In this document: positions 58,581 through 64,000 of the stretch, piece after piece | Layout of the letters: the number at the start of each line of letters is the position of its first letter | Position numbering within the stretch: the first letter of the stretch is position 1 | Source of the DNA: a bacterium | Lineage (GTDB): Bacteria; UBA8248 | Assembly (NCBI GenBank): GCA_022828125.1 | Contig: JAJEJD010000016.1 | Location: forward strand, 116,765 to 180,764 | Length of the DNA: 64,000 bases | Direction: 5' to 3' | The notes under the pieces: generated by a model | What the model saw: the letters and a program-made list of their open reading frames with translations, nothing else | The model's database searches: none | What the model was told of the DNA's origin: nothing | Position numbers and translations under genes: made by a program

Positions 58581-59600
58581 TTACATGTTAAATTGTTTTG
58601 TCACGGCCCGACACGCCACGGTGATTCCGTGCATGACCATACTGGAGGGTGAACCCCTGCTGCCTGCAACGATCAGGTGGAGATCGTCGGGGTCGCCGAC
58701 GGCGGGCACGAAAAAATCGTCATCATGCACATCCACGGGAAACGGCCAGCGATTCGCGCCTTTCTCACCCCGCCATATGCCGCCGCGCTTGATATCCCCG
58801 ATGGTGCGCCCACCCGTTTCCAGTAATTTTTGATGGACATCACTGCGGGTCAGCCCGGCGTCAGCGCAAAGATGCGCATGCTGCGCGCCCAGGACAACTG
58901 CCATATCCGCTTGTCGATACATATTGGGCCCACCCAATGCAGACATCATATCGGCAACCGTCGCGAGAAGCCGGTCGGGAGTGAGACTCGCATCGTCCCA
59001 TACCTGCACCGGCCCTTCGAGTGGAATCATTGTCACCACGTTATCGTTTTTTGAAAATCCTTTTGATTCCGCATACGACTCCCAGGGAGATTCCTCCTCG
59101 TTCTCCACAATGCAATAAGTATTTCTCCAAGGGCCGCCAAAACCGCCGAGACAGGTGACCCCGGGAATGCCTCCCCCCACATTCATCATGATGAGCCTCA
59201 CGGCACGGCCAATGGTCAAATTCGCGCGAAAACCGGGTCCCATGCAGCCCACACCGCCGTGCAGCCCGATTTCCCTGGCGTAAGGGCCATTGACCAACAG
59301 AAAAGGGGCGCCTGCGCTCGTCGTGGCCTGAATCAGGTTTACGTTGAAACGCTCATCAAGAAGCGCCTCCAGCCCGGCTATCAGCACCGGCATGTATTCG
59401 GGCTTGCAACCCGCCATCACGGCATGGGCCGCCACGCTTTGAATGCTGAGTTCTCCGCCCGCCGGAGCCACCAATCCAAGCACTTCGCCCGGCTCCCTGG
59501 TCGTTCCCGAGAGCATCAAGCCAATCCTCTCTTCCGTCGGCGTCACGACAGGAAGACCGTCCGACCATTCTTTATCAAAGAAAAACTCGAACTCATCCAT
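58581..59600 (-). CDS. Tandem-array paralogue 1 (unrecognised ~340-residue family)
   Basis: A 339-residue soluble protein, last of four same-strand paralogues. Conserved features in order: DEFEFFFDKEWSDGLPVV, PTEERI, AAHAVMAGCKPEY (Cys65), LLVNGPYAREIGLHGG, GCMGPGFRANLTIGRAVRL (Cys119), NVGGGIPGV, ENEEESPWE, HAHLCADAGLTRSDVH, and DLHLIVAGSRGSP. Invariant Cys, Asp, Glu and the Gly-rich loop suggest an enzyme, but I know no function. This copy has extra changes (GCMGPG, SPSSMV at the end). ATG at 59600 with GAGGATGAACG upstream. Its base composition is lower in G+C than copies 3 and 4. Confidence 0.85.
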   Translation of the reverse strand: MDEFEFFFDKEWSDGLPVVTPTEERIGLMLSGTTREPGEVLGLVAPAGGELSIQSVAAHAVMAGCKPEYMPVLIAGLEALLDERFNVNLIQATTSAGAPFLLVNGPYAREIGLHGGVGCMGPGFRANLTIGRAVRLIMMNVGGGIPGVTCLGGFGGPWRNTYCIVENEEESPWESYAESKGFSKNDNVVTMIPLEGPVQVWDDASLTPDRLLATVADMMSALGGPNMYRQADMAVVLGAQHAHLCADAGLTRSDVHQKLLETGGRTIGDIKRGGIWRGEKGANRWPFPVDVHDDDFFVPAVGDPDDLHLIVAGSRGSPSSMVMHGITVACRAVTKQFNM

Positions 59601-59635
59601 ACGTTCATCCTCACAAGCAAAGCTGACAGAAAGAC

Positions 59636-60652
59636 TTATGGTTGATAATCCGTCGAGACCGCCTCACTGCCATCCACCCAGCCGGGCATGACGGCCGTCA
59701 CCGGGCCGGGCGTACCCCCTGCGACGAGAAGAATCAGATCGTCCTCATCCTTAATCGCCGGCACGAGAAGCGAATCATCCTGCAGATCCACGTCAAATGG
59801 CCACTTGGCTATCATCTCCTCACGCCAATAGCCCGATTTTTTAAGCTCTCCAAGGGGCTTGCGCGCAAGCTCCATGATTCGGCGATGGACATCTTCCTTA
59901 CTTAAACCAGCCTCCGCGCACATGCGCGCATGATCCGGACCCAAAGCAACGACCACCTGGGTTTTCAGCCATATATTCAGCGAACCCAAATTGGATATTT
60001 TATCCGCCAGACCAACGAAAAAAGATTCCGGCTCTTTTGAATAATCGTCGATATAGCCTTGAGGCGCCTCCGTCATCACGGCGGTTACGACATCGTCATC
60101 CCGATGAAATCCTCTCGTGACGGACAATGGCTCCCAGGGGCTTTCTGCTTCGTTCTCGGCGATGCAAAACGTATATCTGGCGGGCGAGCCGAACGTGCTC
60201 ATCGAAGCGGAAACCGGCACGCCGCCGCCCAGGTTCATGAGTATTAACCGGATGGCGCGCCCGATCGTCGCATTCGCCCGAAAGCCCGGCCCGAAGCACC
60301 CTGTGCCGCCGTGCAGGCCGATTTTTTTCGCATACGGCCCGTTCACGATGATCAGGGGGGCCGCGCTGTGCATGGTGCCCTGTACGCCGTTCAAGTTGAG
60401 TTTCGGTTCAAGAAGCGCTCTAAGCCCTGCAATAACAAGGGGCAAAAACGAAGGCTCACACCCCGCCATCACGGCGTGCGCGGCAACCGCTTCGACGCCG
60501 GCCTCCCCCATGAGGGGCGGCACCAAACCGATGATTTCCGGGGCTTCAAGTCTCGTACCCGAAAACATGGCGGCCATACGTTCTTCTGTAGGGGGAATTA
60601 CCGGCAGGCCGTCCGACCAGGGTTTTTGAAAGAAAAACTCGAATTCATCCAT
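59636..60652 (-). CDS. Tandem-array paralogue 2
   Basis: A 338-residue paralogue with DEFEFFFQKPWSDGLPVI, VMAGCEPSF (Cys65), IIVNGPYAKKIGLHGG, GCFGPGFRANATIGRAIRL (Cys119), SPWEPLSVTRGF, HARMCAEAGLSKEDVH, and DLILLVAGGTPGPVTAVMPGW. It keeps both invariant Cys. Specific changes are KKIG for REIG and LKTQVVVALG. Ribosome site weak. It lies 35 bases upstream of copy 1 and is translated from the same mRNA. G+C sampled near 60.0 kb is about 42%, against about 65% in copy 3. Confidence 0.85.
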   Translation of the reverse strand: MDEFEFFFQKPWSDGLPVIPPTEERMAAMFSGTRLEAPEIIGLVPPLMGEAGVEAVAAHAVMAGCEPSFLPLVIAGLRALLEPKLNLNGVQGTMHSAAPLIIVNGPYAKKIGLHGGTGCFGPGFRANATIGRAIRLILMNLGGGVPVSASMSTFGSPARYTFCIAENEAESPWEPLSVTRGFHRDDDVVTAVMTEAPQGYIDDYSKEPESFFVGLADKISNLGSLNIWLKTQVVVALGPDHARMCAEAGLSKEDVHRRIMELARKPLGELKKSGYWREEMIAKWPFDVDLQDDSLLVPAIKDEDDLILLVAGGTPGPVTAVMPGWVDGSEAVSTDYQP

Positions 60653-60693
60653 GGGAAAATGACTTTACCAGACGGAATGCGGGAAATCCGGCA

Positions 60694-61728
60694 TCAAACT
60701 TCATACACCCCGTGAACCGCGCGGCTGCCGCCGCTCCACCCGTGACAGACGGCACTGCCCGACCCCCAGCCGCCCGCGACGATCAAATGGAGGTCACGGG
60801 GGTCCTTGATGACGGGAACGAAAAACTCATCATCATCGGGGTCCGTGTGGATATACATCGCCAGCGCGCGCTCGCGCCGCCAGTTTCCGCCTTGTTTCAG
60901 GTCCTTCACCTTGTGGCCGGCCAGCTCGCACAGCCGCTGGTGCACGTCCGCGCGCGTGAGGCCGCCCTCGGAACAAATCTTCGCATGCTGGGGATTCATG
61001 GCGACGACCATGTCGGTTCTGGGCGCGTGCATGTTCCATGACCCCAAACCCGTCATCGCATCGGCGATTCCCCGGAGCAGCCTCTCGGGCTCCTCGCTGA
61101 CGTCATCGAAGGTCAGGCGCGGGCTTTCCACCATGGCCATGGTGATCACGTTCTCGTCCGCCCCGTATCCCCTCGATTCAGCGAGCGTCTCCCAGGGGTG
61201 AAACTGGAGGTTCTCCGTGATGCACGCGGTATAGCGCAGCGGCGTGCCGAAAATCGTCATGGAAGAAACACCCGGGATGCCCCCGCCCAGGTTCATCAGA
61301 ATCAGGCGAATCGCACGGCCGATGGAGGCGTTGGCCCTGAATCCGGGGCCGAAACAGCCATTGCCCCCGTGAATGCCGATTTCCCCGGAATACGGGCCGT
61401 TCACGATCATCAGGGGCGCCACGCCGTGCATCGTGCCCTGCACGCCGTTCATGTTGAACTCATCGCGAAGCATGAGGGAGGCGGCGCCGAGTACGACCGG
61501 CAGGTATTCCGGCTTGCAGCCCGCCATGACCGCATGCACCGCCACGCTGTGAACCGTGGCCTCCCCCATGGCGGGAGGAACGTTGCCGATGACCTCGGCA
61601 GGACTTCTCTTCGTGCCCGAAAGCATGCGCTCGATGCGCTCTTCCGTTGGAGTGACGACGGGCAGGCCGTCCGACCAGGGTTTTTCCAGGAAAAACTCGA
61701 ATTCATCTTGAGGGTCGTTCAAAACCAT
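60694..61728 (-). CDS. Tandem-array paralogue 3
   Basis: A 344-residue paralogue, GC-rich like the flank. It has DEFEFFLEKPWSDGLPVV, VMAGCKPEYLPVV (Cys71), MIVNGPYSGEIGIHGG, GCFGPGFRANASIGRAIRL (Cys125), HPWETLAESRGYG, NPQHAKICSEGGLTRADVH and DLHLIVAGGWGSGSAVCHGW. ATG at 61728 follows AAGGGGTGA. It is 41 bases from copy 2 and 22 from copy 4. The compositional step of the window falls between this copy and copy 2. Confidence 0.85.
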   Translation of the reverse strand: MVLNDPQDEFEFFLEKPWSDGLPVVTPTEERIERMLSGTKRSPAEVIGNVPPAMGEATVHSVAVHAVMAGCKPEYLPVVLGAASLMLRDEFNMNGVQGTMHGVAPLMIVNGPYSGEIGIHGGNGCFGPGFRANASIGRAIRLILMNLGGGIPGVSSMTIFGTPLRYTACITENLQFHPWETLAESRGYGADENVITMAMVESPRLTFDDVSEEPERLLRGIADAMTGLGSWNMHAPRTDMVVAMNPQHAKICSEGGLTRADVHQRLCELAGHKVKDLKQGGNWRRERALAMYIHTDPDDDEFFVPVIKDPRDLHLIVAGGWGSGSAVCHGWSGGSRAVHGVYEV

Positions 61729-61750
61729 TCACCCCTTGATATATTTGGTC

Positions 61751-62785
61751 TTATGACGATTCAAATGCGCGGGAAACCGAGCGGCTGCTCCCGTTCCAGC
61801 CGTGCATCACGGCCGTCATCGGCCCCGGCACTCCGCCCGCCACGATCAGGAGCAGCCTCTGGGCCTCTTTCACCGTCGGAACGAACGCATCGTCATCATC
61901 CAGATCGACGGCGAACGGAAAGTCCCTGATGCGGTTCTCCCGGTAATGACCCCCCGTCTTGAGCTCGCCCACCGTGCGGCCCGCGATTTCGCATAGCCGC
62001 CCGTGGACATCCGCCTTTGAATACCCCTTTTTGGCGCAAATCGCGGCCTGCTGCGGGCTCATCGCCACCACCAGATCCGTGTTGGCCCAGCAGTTCCACG
62101 AACCCAGATGCGACATGGTGTCCGCGATGGAGGGGAGCATGCGCTCGGGGTCGTCGCTCACGTCGTCCCAGGACATGACGGGGCCTTCCACGTGCACGGC
62201 GGTGACGACATCCTCCTCCGCACCGAAACCCTGCGTCTGCGCGAAAGACTCCCACGGACTCTCCGCTTCATTCTCGGCGATGCAGTACGTGAACCGCCCC
62301 GGTTGTGAGAACGTGCTCATCGAGGTGATGCCCGGTATTCCGCCGCCGATGTTCAGGAGCAAAAGCCTGATGGCGCGCCCGATCGTCGCGTTGGCGCGGT
62401 TCCCGGGGCCGAAGCAGCCGAGCCCGCCGTGCAGGCCGATTTCCCCCGCGTAAGGGCCGTTCACGATTAAAAGAGGAGCCGCGCAGGAGAGCGTCGCCTG
62501 CACGCCGCCCACGTTGAACTTTTCCTCCAGAATGGCTTCCACGGCTCCGATGAGAAGCGGCATGTACGCCGGCTTGCACCCGGCCATGACGGCATGTACG
62601 GCGATGCTTCGAACGTCCGCCTGCGCCAATAGCGGTGGCACGTCGCCCAGGACTTCGCCCGGGTCGCGGCTCGTGCCCGACAGCATGAGGCCCAGGCGCT
62701 CTTCCGTCGGGGGGATGACCGGCAGGCCGTCCGACCAGGGCTTGTCGAAGAAATACTCGAACTCATCCGCGGGAGAAGTGCTCAC
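61751..62785 (-). CDS. Tandem-array paralogue 4 (first in operon)
   Basis: A 344-residue paralogue, first of the four. It has ADEFEYFFDKPWSDGLPVI, VMAGCKPAYMPLL (Cys70), LIVNGPYAGEIGLHGG, GCFGPGNRANATIGRAIRL (Cys124), SPWESFAQTQGFG, SPQQAAICAKKGYSKADVH, and LLLIVAGGVPGPMTAVMHGWNG. GTG at 62785 follows GGAGGCATTTC. Four intact copies with the same two Cys and the same spacing argue for a working set, either a hetero-oligomer or enzymes with different substrates. A promoter for the operon should lie in 62786-62937. Confidence 0.85.
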   Translation of the reverse strand: MSTSPADEFEYFFDKPWSDGLPVIPPTEERLGLMLSGTSRDPGEVLGDVPPLLAQADVRSIAVHAVMAGCKPAYMPLLIGAVEAILEEKFNVGGVQATLSCAAPLLIVNGPYAGEIGLHGGLGCFGPGNRANATIGRAIRLLLLNIGGGIPGITSMSTFSQPGRFTYCIAENEAESPWESFAQTQGFGAEEDVVTAVHVEGPVMSWDDVSDDPERMLPSIADTMSHLGSWNCWANTDLVVAMSPQQAAICAKKGYSKADVHGRLCEIAGRTVGELKTGGHYRENRIRDFPFAVDLDDDDAFVPTVKEAQRLLLIVAGGVPGPMTAVMHGWNGSSRSVSRAFESS

Positions 62786-62937
62786 GAAATGCCTCCGGAG
62801 AAACTCGATGACGCGAAGGATACGTTAGTAAAGCCGCACAAATATACATGGGCGCTGGACAGATTGCGAGTCGGTGTCGTTAGAATGCGTCTGACGCTCC
62901 ATCTTCCGTAACCGCCTCAACTACAGGAGTTTATTCC

Positions 62938-63324
62938 ATGCCGATCTACAGAAATCTCGCCGCGCAGAACCAGGGGAAAGCCGCCGACTACGTGACCGCG
63001 GACGCCGCCTGGGTCGATGGCGCCCATACCACCATCGGTTATTTCCGCATGGAGGCGGGGGGCCATTCCAACCCGCATTATCACCATGACGAGCAGTTCC
63101 TCTATCTCCTGAAGGGCGGGCTGCGGGTGGCCGTGGAGGGAGAGATACTGGAAGCAGCACCCGGCGATCTGGTGCAGTTCCGCCCCGGCGAGGTGCACGA
63201 GATCATGGCGCTGGATGAGCCCGTGGAGCTCCTGCTCACGAGGTCTCCCGCGCGGCCGAGCCTCGAGGTGCTCGCCGTGACGCCCGAGGGGGAGAAGGCC
63301 CGAAGCGTCCTGCGCCCCGGCTAG
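62938..63324 (+). CDS. Cupin-domain protein
   Basis: A 128-residue single cupin. Motif 1: GGHSNPHYHHDEQFLYLLKG (three His and Glu), motif 2: PGDLVQFRPGEVHEIMAL. It starts behind CAGGAGTTTATTCC. Divergent from the four-paralogue operon and could share its control region. Ends 20 bases before the right inverted-repeat copy. Metal-binding, function unknown. Confidence 0.9.
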   Translation: MPIYRNLAAQNQGKAADYVTADAAWVDGAHTTIGYFRMEAGGHSNPHYHHDEQFLYLLKGGLRVAVEGEILEAAPGDLVQFRPGEVHEIMALDEPVELLLTRSPARPSLEVLAVTPEGEKARSVLRPG

Positions 63325-63344
63325 CCCGCCGCGGCTGCGCGCAC

Positions 63345-63600
63345 GCTCCCCCCGCAATTGCCCGCATTTGCCGTTACCGCGTGAGGCGCGGTCGTGGCAG
63401 AATCCCCCTGCGCCGCGACTCTGCTGCGCCATTTCCCAAGAAAATAATTTACAGTTTTTTATCGAAAAACCCCGTCAATTTATCGATATTTATCGAATTT
63501 TTCGGAAATTCGATTTCCTCGAACGAAGCCGCTCGGCTTCACCATCATACCCGATTCCCCCGGGTCCGCGCGGACAGCAATTGCGGGCAAATGCGGGTCG
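63345..63600 (+). repeat. Right copy of the ~260-bp inverted repeat
   Basis: Reads in the opposite orientation to 17955-18215, with the GCTCCCCCCGCAATTG end facing inward in both. The AT-rich centre (TTTATCGAAAAACCCCGTC, TTTATCGATATTTATCG) is the best conserved part. CAATTGCGGGCAAATGCGGG at its outer end repeats the unit at its inner end in the other orientation, giving the element terminal inverted repeats. A further GCAAATGCGGGCAAATGCG lies at 63664. Confidence 0.85.
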
Positions 63601-64000
63601 ATTTCGAACGGAGACGCAGGGAATTTCGTCCGGCCCCCGGGAGGGAGCGATGGGCGCCTCGCCGCAAATGCGGGCAAATGCGCACCCCCCGCGAGGGACG
63701 GAGACCCGGCCGGCGGGCGCGGAACCGGACCCGCCCGATGAGTGGGTGTCGAGAAAGTCTCCTCCGGTCGGTGTTGCGGTTGTCCGCAGTCGCAGAGGCG
63801 GAGCGATGTGTCCGCCCTTGTCATCGACCCCAAAACCAACCCCCCCTACCCCCCCTTGTCAGGGGGGTATGAAAGAGCACCCCCGCTCGACCCGAAAAGC
63901 AAGCCCCCTCGACTGGAAAAAGCAACACCCCCGACTGAAAGAGCAACCCCCCGGCGAGGTGGGGTAATATAAAAAGAAAAAGGCTTCCCCCCGAAAGGGG
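63601..64000. repeat. Terminal repeat region with palindromic element, copy F (partial)
   Basis: GGCGGAGCGATGTGTCCGCCC at 63797-63817 matches the unit at 1871-1891. AACCAACCCCCCCTACC starts at 63836 and leads to the C-tract arm CCTTGTCAGGGGGGTATGAAAG. The matching right arm lies outside the window or is lost. No gene is visible. Confidence 0.7.

Noticed and set aside
18300..63300. Interior block as a mobile genomic island
   Set aside because: It has housekeeping genes (dnaN, nadA, nadC, thrC, purE) and no integrase, transposase, phage or tRNA boundary.
1..64000. CRISPR arrays
   Set aside because: The repeats found are dispersed palindromes without regular spacers, and no cas gene is present.

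Overview
The window looks like chromosomal DNA of an uncultured Gram-negative bacterium. It has an outer-membrane beta-barrel gene, the futalosine route to menaquinone, ISC-type and cyclase-linked [2Fe-2S] domains, and many CoA-, cupin- and hydrolase-type catabolic genes. Start codons are often GTG or TTG behind clear purine-rich ribosome sites. I cannot fix the phylum from sequence alone; Desulfobacterota-, Tectomicrobia- or Nitrospinota-like lineages would fit. The most telling trait is selenocysteine use. Four genes are interrupted only by one in-frame TGA at the place where their families carry the redox or catalytic cysteine: an AhpD/CMD-like protein (900-1172), a DsrE-like protein (17471-17830), an O6-alkylguanine-DNA alkyltransferase (51603-52154) and a UGSC-family protein (55426-55956). 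A small hairpin follows each TGA. No sel genes are in the window.

Layout. 1-2.9 kb: truncated SDR, AhpD-like selenoprotein plus isoprenylcysteine-methyltransferase-like protein, PPC-domain protein. 3-11.8 kb: menaquinone (futalosine) genes on the minus strand, in the order mqnE, mqnA (in frame with an amidase), alpha/beta hydrolase, a membrane/ferredoxin/adenylate-cyclase fusion, mqnC and an aminofutalosine-deaminase-like gene. 12.3-17.8 kb: outer-membrane protein, the ATP-grasp/alpha-E/transglutaminase trio, DsrE-like selenoprotein. 18.3-28.9 kb: RidA, purE, Sua5, ferredoxin, SDR, PTPS/QueD, threonine synthase, MBL protein, cytidylate-kinase-like protein, MFS, dnaN, PIG-L. 28.9-33.9 kb: a minus-strand operon running from a small membrane protein and MmgE/PrpD through cupin, receiver-like and DUF4911-like genes to tungstate-type tupABC. 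34.3-43.4 kb: nadA-nadC, cupin, FAH-family hydrolase, MscS channel, two tandem MATE exporters. 43.5-50.9 kb: IMPase, DUF3604, two DinB-like genes, DUF1932 dehydrogenase, HAD, SDR. 51-58.4 kb: cysteine-dioxygenase-like protein, alkyltransferase selenoprotein, acyl-CoA dehydrogenase, CBS protein, two enoyl-CoA hydratases, UGSC selenoprotein, then a divergent molybdenum-hydroxylase large subunit. 58.6-62.8 kb: four tandem paralogues of an unrecognised ~340-residue family. 62.9-64 kb: cupin and repeats.

Two genome compartments are visible. By eye the flanks (1 to about 19 kb and about 60.7-64 kb) are near 65% G+C, while the interior is near 50%. A diverged ~260-bp sequence lies at 17955-18215 and, inverted, at 63345-63600, bracketing most of the lower-GC block. 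Palindromic repeats built from C-tract/G-tract arms, with CTTTTTCAACA-type outer ends, are frequent outside this bracket (about 1.9, 5.6, 12.1, 13.3, 17.3 and 63.8 kb) and I saw none inside it. The interior carries housekeeping genes (dnaN, purE, nadA, nadC, thrC), so it is not a simple mobile island.

The best candidate for an undescribed system is the 54.6-62.8 kb block: UGSC selenoprotein, two enoyl-CoA hydratases, an orphan molybdopterin-binding subunit, and an operon of four paralogues sharing two invariant cysteines. The tungstate-type transporter at 29-31 kb could supply its metal.
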